DNA from: DATFNV01 sp963827935 | GTDB lineage: Bacteria; Planctomycetota; Planctomycetia; Gemmatales; Gemmataceae | NCBI GenBank assembly: GCA_963827935.1 | Contig: CAWHCN010000019.1 | Location: forward strand, 781,865 to 845,864 | DNA: 64,000 nt | Reading direction: 5' to 3' | Part shown: one piece after another, positions 37,365 through 47,224 of the stretch | Numbering within the stretch: the first letter of the stretch is position 1 | How the letters are laid out: the number at the start of each line of letters is the position of its first letter | Program-made: the position numbers and the translations under genes | The notes under the pieces: model-generated | Databases searched by the model: none | What the model saw: the letters and a program-made list of their open reading frames with translations, nothing else | What the model was told of the DNA's origin: nothing

Positions 37365-38648
37365 AGTACGAAGCGATCCGCTGCGATAGGCGGCGCTCGA
37401 CCAGCACCGAAACCGCCACCGTGGCGACGGCGGCGACACTCGTCAGCGGCGCTGAGGCCGTCAGCAGCGGCAGGTCAAAGCGCAGCAGCAGCAGCCAGGC
37501 CACGAACAGCCCCAGTCCGAGCGCCCCCGCTGCCAGACGTGCGCGCCAGAGGATTCCGGGGCGACCGGCGAACGCGGCCTGGACCCCCAAGGCAAACGGA
37601 AACGCGACCACCAGGTCGAACGCATAATGTTGTCCCAGTCCCAGCGTGGCCAGCAGGGTCAGGGCCAGAAAGAAGCCGGTGAATACTCGGAACCAGCGGG
37701 CCAGCGGGCGGCCGTGCCAGCACAGCAAGAGCGCCCAGGTGGCGTGCAGCGAGGGCACGCAGTTCGCGGCAGCCCCGCGGGCACAAACGTGGTGGCCAGA
37801 ACGGTGGCCACCTCCGGCGGCGACTCGGGAAAGACATGCTTGCCGAAGTAGCCCCCCGGCCCGACGGCCGGGAACAACAGATAAATGCAGTAGCCAATCA
37901 GCGACGCCCCCATGAAAACTGGCAGCGGGGTGCGGCGCTGCGACGGGTCGGCCCGGTGATGGAGCACCAGCAGTAGCGCAAAGGCCCCCATCGCGGCGAC
38001 ATAGGTGAACACGCCGGCCAGCTCGAGCCCGGGCTGGTCATGGAAAAGCCGCCCGACGGCGAAGCTCCATTGCCTTCCCAGGGCGGCGTCGGCAGCATAA
38101 AGGAGAGCGTCGTCCGTCACGGGGCACAGGTAGTAGCTCAGGCGCAGGAAGGTGATGGCCACCCCGGTCAGCCCCACGAGCAGCAGGGCGGGGAGCAGGG
38201 CACCCAGGGCGCGAGCCCGGCCGGCGCCGCGGCCGGCGACGGCCCGCACAACCATCACGGCGAGGCTGGCGGCTCCCAGGCCGGCTCCCAGGGCGTTGGC
38301 CGGGCCGACGTCAAGACCGGCTGAGGGGGCCAGCCAGCAGAGGGCCAAGCCGCAGACCACTCCCAGGCCCACTGTCGCCGCCAGCTCCCGCCAGGGGGGA
38401 CGGGCACCGGCCTGAAGGATGAGTGGCGTCGCCAGCGCCAGCACAAAGAACGGATAGCGGAGGGCATGATGCAGGGCGTACCAGGTCGGATGCCCCGGCA
38501 ATCCGGCCAGCGCTCCCAGCTCGGAACCCACCCCGGCCAGCAGGACCCCGGCCAGCAGGCACCAGTAGAGGCGGAGCGTCTCGGGCGCCGGCTCGGCTGC
38601 CTCGACTCTGGCCGGCACCACCGGGCGCTCCGTCGTTGTAATCGTCAT
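37324..38648 (-). CDS. PAP2-superfamily lipid phosphatase/inositolphosphotransferase-like membrane protein (frame break)
   Basis: A polytopic protein of about 441 codons. The phosphatase motifs lie in the C-terminal part: CVPSLHATWALLL (motif 2) and GQHYAFDLVVAFPFAL (motif 3). The frame shifts at about 37775, just before motif 2, where a missing G in gcgggg fits. The family member type (PAP2_3) includes inositol phosphorylceramide synthase-like enzymes. The ATG at 38648 starts a Thr-rich cytoplasmic N-terminus (MTITTTERPVV). Confidence 0.82.
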
Positions 38649-38700
38649 GGGGCCGCTTGCCGTCGGGATGACCATTTTGCAAGGTCCCCGCCAGTGGCGG

Positions 38701-38777
38701 CCCTGGTCTGGCAGCCCGAAGCGCCAGCGAGGACGAACGGCGAAACCTCGCTGGCGCTTCGGGCTGCCAGACCAGGG
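38701..38777. repeat. Family D palindrome, perfect 32-bp arms (D2)
   Basis: ccctggtctggcagcccgaa begins the left arm (38701-38732) and its exact complement closes the right arm (38746-38777), with a 13-base loop. It lies between the divergent PAP2 and response-regulator genes. Confidence 0.95.
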
Positions 38778-38908
38778 CCGGCCCCTGGCAAAGGAGAAGC
38801 TACGAGCATAGCAAAGGCTAACCCCAAGCGTAAAGTCGGGGCTCTCCTACCGAGCGGTTCCGGGCACGCCCTTTGCACCTTGGGCTGCCGCGGATAGGGA
38901 GGCGGGCG

Positions 38909-39295
38909 ATGGAAGAGTCAGTCTATCAAAAGGTCTTGCTGGCTGAGGACGAACCCGCTACTCGGGAAGCGGTGCGCCTGCTGCTTGAGAACGAAGGGCT
39001 CGACGTGGCCGTGGCCGCGGACGGCGCCGAGGCGCTTCGTCTCCTGCACGAACACGGACCGCCCCACCTGATCCTGCTCGATCTGTCAATGCCGGGCATG
39101 GACGGCTGGGCCTTCATGGAGGCCCTGAGCCACCACCCCACCTGGCTCGGCGTTCCCGTCATCGTGTTGACCGGGGCGGGCGGCGTGTCGGCCGAGGATG
39201 TCCGGGCCTTCGGGGCCGACGACCTCCTGAGGAAGCCGGTCGATCCCGACGAGCTGATCGCCACCGTCAGCCGATATGCCTGGGCGGGGGCGTGA
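38909..39295 (+). CDS. Single-domain response regulator (CheY-like receiver)
   Basis: 128 residues with only a receiver domain. The acidic pocket is AEDE near residue 11, the phospho-acceptor Asp is in LILLDLSMPGMDGW, the Thr switch is in VIVLTGAGG and the conserved Lys is in LLRKPVDPDEL. There is no output domain and no kinase next to it. The ATG at 38909 is chosen as it begins just before the domain. Confidence 0.92.
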   Translation: MEESVYQKVLLAEDEPATREAVRLLLENEGLDVAVAADGAEALRLLHEHGPPHLILLDLSMPGMDGWAFMEALSHHPTWLGVPVIVLTGAGGVSAEDVRAFGADDLLRKPVDPDELIATVSRYAWAGA

Positions 39296-39500
39296 CCTGG
39301 TCAGACGCTTTGATTCTGACCTCAAACACATTCTCCTGACGTATAGACCAGAGAGCCCAAGTCACCTCCACGGCGAATGCAGCTTGCCAGCGGTGTGGGC
39401 AGTCTGTCTAATTGATGCCTGGTTTCCCCAGTTCTGTCGGCGGCGTTGTGCCGCCTTCGTCATACGTTCGTTGCTCTCGCCCAACGTAAGGATGACCCCC

Positions 39501-41845
39501 ATGAACGCGACGCGCCAGGGACGACTCTGGTGGGGGGCTGTGCCGCTCTTGCTGGGAGCATCGGCACTGGTCCTCGTCTACTCGTGCAAGCCCGCGGTGG
39601 ATCCGGGCAAGGATCAGGACCTGACGGTCGTCTTAAAAGGCGAGCCCTGGTTCGAGGATGTGACCGAGGGCAGCGGCATCGGCCACACGTACAAGAACGG
39701 CCAGGACGTGGTCGCGCTGACCCTCACCGGGCAGCCGATCTATCAAAAGGAGTACGAGAAGAGCGGCAAGCTGGTCCTCGATCCGGCCGGCAAGCCCCAA
39801 CTCGCTCGGGATGCCAACGGCAACCTCATCCCGCAACTGGACAAGGAGGGGCACCGGATCGGCCATCTGGCCATCCTCGAATCGCTGGGCGGCGGGGCCG
39901 GGCTGATCGACTTCGACGGCGACGGCCTGCTCGATGTCTTCCTGCCCGGCGGCGGCACCTACGTCGGCGACAATCGGCGGACCATCGTCGGCAACCCCTG
40001 CAAGTTCTACAAGAACCTGGGCCATTTCAAGTTCAAGGACATCACCGCCGAGGTCGGCCTGGACAAGATCGACTTCTTCACCCACGGCGTGGCCGTCGCT
40101 GACTACAACCGCGATGGCTGGCCCGATCTGCTGGTCACCGGCTGGGGCCGACTCGCCCTGTTCCGCAACGACCCGGTCGATCCCAAGAACCCCACCACTG
40201 GGGGGCGAAAGTTCACCGATGTGACGAAAGAAGTCGGCCTGAACGATCGGAGCTGGAGCACCAGTGCCGCCTTCGCCGATTTCGACGGCGACGGTTTCGT
40301 CGATCTCTACGTCGATCACTACGTCACCTGGCACTTCGGCAGCACCGAGGACGAGGAGAAAAAGAGCCACCCGGAGTGCAACTACGACGGCAAGACCCCC
40401 GACGTTTGCCCGCCGAAGAATTTCGACGCTCTGCCGCACGTGCTGTACCGCAACGTGCCAGTCGATCCGATGGACCCGTCGAAGGGGCGGAAGTTCGAGG
40501 ACGTGAGCAAGTCGGCCGGCCTGCGCATGCCGCGGACCGAGGCCGAGTACGGCCCGTTGCACAAGTCTTACGTGGACGAGGCGCTGGCCAGCCGCCGGGC
40601 CGAACGCGATGTCCGCCGGCACTTGAAGGACGAATTCCTGAAGGGATTCAAGACCGAAGAGGTCCGCAAACGGCTGCGCGATGCCGGCCGGTCCGAGGAG
40701 GAGGCGCGGAAGCGGGCGGAAAAGGAAGCCGACGAGGCTGCCGAAAAGCACGTCAGCGGCGTCATCAAGGCGATGCCCGCCGCCGAGTTCCAGGAGCTGG
40801 CGGCGAAGACGGCGAAGCAGATGGCCGACGACATCTGCAAACGGCTGCGCGCCGCCGACGCCGACCGCGAATATGGCAAGGGACTCGGCGTGGTTGCGGT
40901 CGATATCAACGGCGACGGCAAGCCCGACGTTTATGTCGCCTGCGACACGGTCGACAACCTGTTGTACGTCAACCGCAGCCGCCCCGGCCAGATTCTGTTT
41001 GAGGAGCTGGGCCTGGGGGCCGGCGTGGCCCGGGACGACAACGGGGCGGCCAACGGCAGCATGGGGACCGATGCTGCCGATGCCGCCGGCACGCTGCGGC
41101 CGGCCCTCTGGTGTGTCAACTACGAACACGAAAAGCATGCCCTGTACTACAACGATTCGACCGGAGACCGCGTCGTCTTCCGCTACGCCACACAACGCTC
41201 CGGCATCGCGGCCATCGGCCAGGACTGGGTCGGCTGGGGCACCCGCTTCGTCGATTTCGACCTGGACGGCCTGGAAGACCTGTTCGTCTCCAATGGCCAC
41301 GCGATCCGCTTCCCAGTGGGCAAGGCCAAGCGGCGCAGCGGCCGATGGTCATGCACGGCGCCGAAGAGGCCGGCGGCCGGCGGGTTTTCAAGGATGTTAC
41401 CGTGTCCAACGGCGGCAACTACTGCCAGACCGACCATGTCGGCCGCGGCGTGGCCTTCGGCGATCTCGATAACGATGGCCGGGTTGACATGGTCATGGCC
41501 CACCTCAACGAGCCCACCGCCGTCCTCAAGACCCGCAAGATCAACGACAACCACTGGATCGGCTTCGACCTGCGCCGCAAGGAGCACCGCGACCCGGTCG
41601 GCGCCCGCGTCATCCTGGAGGCCAACGGCAGGAAGCAGGCGCGCTTTGCCAAGGGCGGCGGCAGCTACGCCTCCGCCAACGACCCGCGCCACACCTTCGG
41701 CCTGGGCCAGGGGGACAGGATCGACAAGGTCACCGTCATCTGGCCCGACCTGACCGAGCAAACCTGGGAAGGGCTGGCCGTCGATCGCTACTGGAATCTG
41801 GTCGAGGGAGTCAAAGACGCGCAGGCGGCCCGGGCGCCACAGTAA
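39501..41845 (+). CDS. CRTAC1-type lipoprotein with FG-GAP/VCBS repeats and UnbV domain (one frame break)
   Basis: About 781 codons. The signal peptide ends in a lipobox-like LVYSCKP, suggesting a lipoprotein. Several VCBS/FG-GAP calcium-loop units form a propeller: DFDGDGLLDVFLPGG, DYNRDGWPDLLVTGW, DFDGDGFVDLYVDHY, DINGDGKPDVYVACD and DLDNDGRVDMVMAHL. The C-terminus is the ASPIC/UnbV domain (DPVGARVILEANGRKQ and TFGLGQGDRIDKVTVIWP). The frame breaks near 41350. An acidic-basic helical insert of about 110 residues (SRRAERDVRRHLKDEF through AKQMADDICKRLRA) lies between propeller blades. The family is abundant in planctomycetes; the ligand is unknown. Confidence 0.9.
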
Positions 41846-41865
41846 CACCGTCGCTTCGGGAAGAA

Positions 41866-41964
41866 GCCGAGAATGGAACGCTGATGACACGGATTGGGCG
41901 GATTTTCACGGATCTGATCCGTGCTAATCCGTCCAATCCGTGTCATCCGTGTTCCATTCTCGGC
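41866..41964. repeat. Large palindrome with aatccgtg units (K)
   Basis: Arms of about 45 bases: gccgagaatggaac, then atgacacggattgggcgg, and complements on the right, meeting at gatctgatc. It spans the whole gap between the stop codons of the two convergent genes, starting 21 bases after one stop and ending directly at the other. Confidence 0.93.
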
Positions 41965-42585
41965 TCAATCCAAAGACGGTGCCCCGGCGAATCGGACCAT
42001 CATCTCGGCCAGTGCACGCTCCCCATCATCGCCAATCCGCAGGGCCTCGATCACGCCGTGCCGATCCTCGGCGGACCGGTTCTGACTCAGCTTGAACTTC
42101 CCTTCCACCCGGGTCAGCGGAATCTCAAAGCCGATGATCGCTTGCAGCATCTTCCGCTCGTAGTCCGGCGGCAGGGCCATCGGCCAGGACGGCTGGCGGC
42201 CCGACTCGTAGCGGCGCACCAGGCGGTGCAGCAGATCGAGCAACGCCGCTTCGTCCAGGAGCCGACGCACGCCGTAAACATGGACGGCAGCGTAGTTCCA
42301 GGTCGGCACGGCCGGCGCCACGGTGTACCACGAGGGCGACACATAGGCGTGCGGCCCCTGGAACATCACCAGCGCCTCGATCGTGCCGTCCAGCCCGCGC
42401 CCCTGGGGATTGGCCCGGGCCACATGGCTCAGCAACACGCCACGCTCGCGATCGAGGAGGAACGGGATGTGGGAGGCAAACGGCGACCCATTAAGGAGAG
42501 TGACCAGGGTGCCGAAGCTGTGCTGCTCGATGAAGTCGTAAAGGGTCGGGCGGTCGTCCACGCGAAAGGCAGAAGGGATGTACAT
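41965..42585 (-). CDS. PaiB-like FMN-binding negative transcriptional regulator
   Basis: 206 residues of the PaiB family, a flavin-reductase-like split barrel. The start MYIPSAFRVDDRPTLYDFIEQ and the blocks FGTLVT, ASHIPFLLD, HVARANPQ, ALVMFQGPHAYVSPSWY and PTWNYAAVHVYG are characteristic. In Bacillus PaiB represses sporulation and protease genes; elsewhere the role is unclear, and FMN binding is assumed from the family. The ATG at 42585 matches the family start. Confidence 0.92.
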   Translation of the reverse strand: MYIPSAFRVDDRPTLYDFIEQHSFGTLVTLLNGSPFASHIPFLLDRERGVLLSHVARANPQGRGLDGTIEALVMFQGPHAYVSPSWYTVAPAVPTWNYAAVHVYGVRRLLDEAALLDLLHRLVRRYESGRQPSWPMALPPDYERKMLQAIIGFEIPLTRVEGKFKLSQNRSAEDRHGVIEALRIGDDGERALAEMMVRFAGAPSLD

Positions 42586-42617
42586 GGCGGAAACCGCGGG
42601 GTGGTAAAACAGTCTGT

Positions 42618-42898
42618 TCAATTCCCCGATTGGCAGTCGAGGTGCACCAGCTGGAGAAAGCCGTAGACGGCGGCGGAATCGTCGGCGACACAATCCGCGA
42701 GCCAAAACCGGCCGCCATCCGAAAAAACGTAGTCGAACCGGAAATACGGCGAGTCAGGCGCGAGCGCCGCGAAGGTTCGGAGCGATAGAGGTCGCCGTGG
42801 TCGCGCAAGAGACCGAAAATGCCGCCCAGGAGCTTCAATCGCCCCTGCCGGGTCAGCCCGGTGAGCGTCCGCACATAGGTCCGTACGGGTTCGGACAT
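42618..42898 (-). CDS. Small hypothetical protein (frame break)
   Basis: About 93 codons. The start MSEPVRTYVRTLTGLTRQGR is followed by LKLLGGIFGLLRDHGDLYR. The frame shifts near 42785 and continues FAALAPDSPYFRFDYVFSDG, then GRFWLADCVADDSAAVYGFL, to a TGA at 42620. The composition and codon use of the second part fit a real gene, and the product seems a small alpha/beta protein. It lies between the PaiB and a hypothetical gene on the same strand. No family was recognised. Confidence 0.55.
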
Positions 42899-42923
42899 GC
42901 GCACACTGTAGGCCACGGCACCC

Positions 42924-43460
42924 TCAAAGGTTCTCGCCAGCCTGCACGCGGGCCAGGTAGTCGTCGTCGAGGACGACAAATTCGCCCCGGTCGAGTGCGG
43001 CCCGAGAGGCAGTCAGCATCACCACATCAATGGGTCGCGGCGGACGGCTGGCCAGGGCGAGTGCTTCAGCCACCATCGGGCGGGCCTCGCGCAGGGCGGG
43101 GAGCTTGGCCTCCAGTTCGTGAAAGCCAGCGGCCTCCGAGGTCAGGCCGGAGGCCTTCGCCAGGGCCAACAGGCGGTCATGACCTGCCAGACTTAGATCG
43201 ATCCCCTTCAGCAGCACCTGGCATTTGCTCGCCAGCTCCCCTCCCTCGAACCCCTTGTTCTCCAGCAGTTCGTGGACCCATCCCCAGGCCCCAAGCGTGA
43301 TGGCCGCAATGACATCCGCGTTCCAGACCAGGGAGCGCAGTACCTTGCGCTGGAGCCGCTCGCCCTGCTGCCATCTAGACTCCTCTTGCATCAATTCTTC
43401 GCCGAAACGCGCCGTCCAGTCGCGGGCCGATTCCATGGCCGATTCCATGAGTGCCGTCAT
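42924..43460 (-). CDS. Hypothetical helical protein
   Basis: 178 residues from the ATG at 43460 (aggtggg upstream), or a few more from a GTG at 43469. It is mostly helical and charged, with SARDWTARFGEELMQEESRW and LEAKLPALREARPMVAEAL as amphipathic stretches. A moderately hydrophobic AAITLGAWGWVHELL is too short for a sure membrane helix. The C-terminus LDRGEFVVLDDDYLARVQAG looks like a short strand-helix unit. No family was recognised. Confidence 0.65.
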   Translation of the reverse strand: MTALMESAMESARDWTARFGEELMQEESRWQQGERLQRKVLRSLVWNADVIAAITLGAWGWVHELLENKGFEGGELASKCQVLLKGIDLSLAGHDRLLALAKASGLTSEAAGFHELEAKLPALREARPMVAEALALASRPPRPIDVVMLTASRAALDRGEFVVLDDDYLARVQAGENL

Positions 43461-43605
43461 CTGTCCCACCTACCCTTCGAACCCGTTGAGAATACGCTAC
43501 CCTGACTATTATCCACCTCCTACCCGACAATGGTCAACGGGGAACCGGTTCGATCGCTACCCTCCTCGTCTGACGGGCGGCTCAGAGGGCGGCGGGTCTG
43601 CGACC

Positions 43606-45017
43606 TCACGGCTTCCGCCCCGGCAACGGCGGCAGCGCGTCCGCGCTGACCGACGCCTTTGGGCCTTCCGCCCGCGCCCGCCATTTCTCGGCATCTTCGG
43701 CCTTCCCGGCCAGGGTGCAGTAGAAGGCCACGCGTTGCAGCGTTTCAGCATCCTTGCCACCCAGCTGCTCCGCCACCTTCGCGGCCCCGGCGATGGCCTG
43801 ATCCAGGTTGCGGACCGCCTTGTCGGGGCAGGTCGCCAGCAGTTCGGCCCGAACGGCCTGGTAGTGCAGCGAGGTCGGCACCTCGACCAGGGCGGCGTCG
43901 TAGTCCGCCAGGGCACCGGCGTAATCCTTCTTCAGCAGCTTCAGCGTGGCCCGGTTGCCGTACAGGTCGGCCTTGTACTTCGGGCAAACGCGAATCGCCT
44001 CGTTCGCCAGCGCCTCGGCCTCATCATACGAGCCGCGGCGAATGAAGATCTCCATCTTCCGCAGGTGATAGAGCGTGTTGGTCGGATCGAGTTTCAGGGC
44101 CTGATCGATATCGGCGAGGGCCGCCGGGTAATCAACCCGCAGGACGTGCAGGAACGAGCGGTCCCGGTAGCCGCGGGCACAGTTGGGCTCCAGGGCGATG
44201 ACCTTGTCGAGGTCGGCCAGGGCCTGCGTCAGCTCGCCGAACTGCTCGTGGCGGATGGCCCGGGCGAGGTAGAACCAGCCGACGTCCGGCTGCAATTCGA
44301 CGGCCTTGTTCAGGTCGGCCCAGCCGCGAGCCCGGTCTCCCTTGACGAACCAGCAGTTGGCCCGCTGACAGTAGTGGTCGCCATTGCGCGGCTCGCGCTT
44401 GATTGCCTCCTCGCTGTCCGCCAGCGCCTTGTCGAGATTCCCCTTGCGGCCCCAGACCTGGGAACGCTTGTTGTAGGCGTCCGCGGAGGTTGGATCGAGG
44501 CGGATCGACTGGTCCAGGTCGGGCAGGGCCTTGTCGTAGTCCCCCTTGAACGCATGGTTGAGGCCCCGGTGCCGCCAGTGGAGCGGGTCGGTCGGCTGCA
44601 AGCGGATCGCTTCGTTCAGGTCGGCCAGGGCGCCGTCATAATCCGTATAGCGCTGCTCGCTGCGCGACGCGCCCGTTGCCGGTAGGCAAAGGCGTCCTTG
44701 GCATCCTTGGCGATGCGGTCGGTGAAATAGGCGGCCGCGTCGTCGAGCAGCACCACCTCGGCCTTGCGGACCCAGCCGTCCTGCTCCCCCGCCTGGACCC
44801 GGTAGGCCCCCTCGGTAGCCTGTTTGACCCAGGCGATCGGCCGGCTTGCCGGTCCCGCCTCTTGCCATTTCCCGTCCTTGGGGACAAAGAGGGGCACGTC
44901 CGGCTTGGTCATCAGCACCATATGACCGGCCGGCGACGGAGGGGCGCGGCTTCCTGCCGGCGCGGCCTGGGTCAGCACCAGAAGACAGACCGACCCGGTC
45001 AAGCCGGAATGAACCAT
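43606..45017 (-). CDS. Secreted TPR protein with SH3-like N-terminal region (frame break)
   Basis: About 470 codons. A signal peptide (GLTGSVCLLVLTQAAPAGS) precedes a beta-rich segment (PLFVPKDGKWQEAGPASRPI and YRVQAGEQDGWVRKAEVV) like the SH3-type domain of many planctomycete TPR proteins. After the frame shift near 44670 come at least eight TPR units, for example DYDGALADLNEAIRLQPTDP, KALPDLDQSIRLDPTS and YPAALADIDQALKLDPTNT. These give a superhelical protein-binding scaffold outside the cytoplasm. A gaagggag site precedes the ATG. The partner is unknown. Confidence 0.8.
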
Positions 45018-45129
45018 GGCAGCTCCCTTCGCGCAATCTGTTCACCTGCGGGGGGCGGCACTATGGCGAGGAGGGGCTCCCCTGTCAACCCGATCCTGAC
45101 ATAAAGGCTTCCCTCATCGGCCGAGCCGG

Positions 45130-45186
45130 GTAGTCCGACGCGCCAGCGAGGATGGGCTGGACGTGCTCGCTGGCGCGTCGAACTGC
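45130..45186. repeat. Family D palindrome (D3)
   Basis: gtagtccgacgcgccagcga and a near complement around a 15-base loop. It lies between the TPR gene start (45017) and the PEP-CTERM gene stop (45308). Confidence 0.88.
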
Positions 45187-45307
45187 CAGTGCGGGCCACT
45201 GGCGATAAATCGACGATCTGATTATCCCGGGCGCCAGGCCAAAAGCAGAAACGCCCAGGATGCGTGCACCCTGGGCGTTCGACGGTAATCGATTTCCCGG
45301 CAGAGAA

Positions 45308-46348
45308 TCAAACGATTCGCCGGCGCCAGGGCCAACAGGCGAGGCCGGCCAGGCCGAAGGTGAGGAGGGCCAGGGTGGCGGGTTCGGGGACTCCCTGGAC
45401 CTGGACGGCGAGGACGGCGGAGTTGATGTCTGCGGGGGCCTGGTCGGTGGGATCCGCGGAGTTGTAGCCCGCAATGACGAAGTTGCCGCCCAGGGCGGCC
45501 ACCTGGGCGGACAGCTCGGTGTACGACTGGCCGAAGGTACTATCGCCGTAGAAGAAATTGACTGTCACCGAATCGCCCGGTTGTCCATAGGGGGCGAGGA
45601 TGCCGGCATCGTAGGTGAGCCCCGCACCGATATAGGCGGGCCCAAACGTGCCGCCGCCGTCCGTGTCGGGAAAGCCCGGATCGGGGTAGTAGGGCACGAG
45701 GGGATCGGGGCTGGCCGCGAGTCCGTCAGCCGTCGTACTCGTCACCGGCCCGTAGATCGCCGGGTAGTTGACAAACTGGTTGGGAGAACCGGTACCCTGA
45801 CTGGAGCCGGCCCACGGCGGAATCGCCCAGTCGACGTTCCGCCGCAGCAGCACATCGCCCGAGGCGCTGCTGGGATCCAGGTTCGTGATGGTCATGGCGA
45901 TCTTGAGGACGTTGTTGGCCGCGAAATAGTAGGCCTGGTCGATCTGCAACAGCGGCGTGCTGCCCGGTTGAAGGAAGGTGCTGCTGAGAGCAAAGGCCCC
46001 CATTGGCGTCGCCGGCGGCGAGCTGTTGGCGACAATACTCTTGACCTGGGCGCTGGGCGGCAACACGCCGTTGGGATCCACATACCCGCTGATGGCCCCA
46101 TTGGAGACGCCCCACGATTCCCGTGGTAAGGTGTCGCCGACCCCAAAAATCGGGTCGAATCCGTCGGCATTCCGAACGAAGCCGGTGAAGTTGGGGGGCG
46201 AGTACAGGTTCCCCAGCGTGCCGATGCCGACGCTAAATTGCGTGTCGGGGCTGGTGTAGACGGCATCCGCCCGGGCCATGCCGACTGGACCCAAGCCCAG
46301 GCCAATCAGGACGGCGAGCCACCGGCTGACAGTGCGGGGGAGAAACAT
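45308..46348 (-). CDS. PEP-CTERM sorting-signal secreted protein
   Basis: About 346 residues. The N-terminal signal peptide ends near ARADAVY. The middle is a Gly/Ser/Thr-rich beta-type region without a known domain. The C-terminus is a textbook PEP-CTERM tail: the VPEPATLALL motif, a hydrophobic helix (TFGLAGLACW) and a basic end (PWRRRIV). Such tails are cut by exosortase; no exosortase gene lies in the window. The ATG at 46348 is preferred; a GTG two codons earlier is possible. A possible sigma54 promoter lies about 115 bases upstream. Confidence 0.85.
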   Translation of the reverse strand: MFLPRTVSRWLAVLIGLGLGPVGMARADAVYTSPDTQFSVGIGTLGNLYSPPNFTGFVRNADGFDPIFGVGDTLPRESWGVSNGAISGYVDPNGVLPPSAQVKSIVANSSPPATPMGAFALSSTFLQPGSTPLLQIDQAYYFAANNVLKIAMTITNLDPSSASGDVLLRRNVDWAIPPWAGSSQGTGSPNQFVNYPAIYGPVTSTTADGLAASPDPLVPYYPDPGFPDTDGGGTFGPAYIGAGLTYDAGILAPYGQPGDSVTVNFFYGDSTFGQSYTELSAQVAALGGNFVIAGYNSADPTDQAPADINSAVLAVQVQGVPEPATLALLTFGLAGLACWPWRRRIV

Positions 46349-46462
46349 GAGCACATCCCAACGTCAAAAGTTTGGTTCGGGCCTTCTCCGGCGCTGCACC
46401 GACTCAGGGGATTGCCAAGCCCCGCTGCGGCGGGCTCGGCGACTGCGGCACCCGGTTCCGTC

Positions 46463-46478
46463 TGCAAAATCCTTGACA
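46463..46478 (-). promoter_or_regulatory. Possible sigma54 (RpoN) -24/-12 promoter of the PEP-CTERM gene
   Basis: On the minus strand TGTCAAGGATTTTGCA matches the consensus TGGCACG-N4-TTGCA at 10 of 12 fixed positions with exact spacing, but one G of the -24 GG pair is T. It would start transcription near 46451, about 100 bases before the ATG. The gap 46355-47224 holds this, a stem-loop near 46971-47010 and element D4, but no gene I can support. Confidence 0.3.
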
Positions 46479-46892
46479 ACCGGAAGTTACATGCATTTCT
46501 CGCGCCGGAGGCCGCCTGGCTCTCATAACTGTGCCGCTGCTTCTCGCCCTGTGACCCTCCTACCTCATGCCTCCAGGAGAATGTGCCGTAAGTTATTAGA
46601 CAATAATGGCTTGCGGCAGACAAGCTGGAGACGTGCTCGCCTGGATCGAACCGGCTGATCGGGGGTTGCCGCATCCTCGGCACTCGACAGGTACGCATTC
46701 GTTAACAGGGCTGACCGACGGTGATAACAGATGCTAACAGGGTTAGCGGGTCCGGATTCGCCGCAACGTTATGGCGAACGGGAGGAGATAATCTCCCCTC
46801 GCCCCGGTGCTTCGACCGAGTACGGGGGACTGGGGCGACGATCCCTCGCCCGGCGGCGGAGGGGCCCGTCGTAGCACTCCCGCACACATCGG

Positions 46893-47010
46893 ACTTCAGT
46901 TCAACCTGGCGATTTTTGCTGAGTTGCGAAGGCACATGTCGTTATTTACCAATGGCTTGCGGTGTCCGCGCCAGGTTGAACAGAATTCCCGCCCACTTCA
47001 GTTCAACCTG
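46893..47010. repeat. Three copies of a cttcagttcaacctg motif
   Basis: The motif occurs at about 46893-46908 and 46996-47010 on the plus strand and, shortened, at about 46971-46980 on the minus strand (caggttgaac). The last two can pair as a 10-bp stem around a 20-base loop. Its role is unclear; it could be a binding-site array or a decayed repeat. Confidence 0.5.
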
Positions 47011-47113
47011 ACAGCGCGTGCGGTGCCGGCGGGCGGGCGGAGATGCGCTGCCGAGGGCTACTATCTCCTGCCGGTCGCCTAACGGCGTCCAGAAAGAATG
47101 AGGCACGATTGGT

Positions 47114-47170
47114 GAGCCCGACGCGCCAGCAAGGGCGAATGGCCATACGCCTTGCTGGCGCGTCGGGCTC
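47114..47170. repeat. Family D palindrome (D4)
   Basis: gagcccgacgcgccagcaag and complement around an inner palindromic loop (cgaatggccatacg). It lies 55 bases past the TadG stop, at the end of the Tad locus. Confidence 0.92.
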
Positions 47171-47224
47171 GGCGTCATTGTTTCCGAACGCTGTAAAGCG
47201 CGAGTCGCGGTAATCGCAGCGATG

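Noticed and set aside
46721..47011. Small plus-strand frames between the PEP-CTERM gene and TadG.
   Set aside because: No Shine-Dalgarno sequence, unusual composition, and overlap with repeat motifs; no family features.
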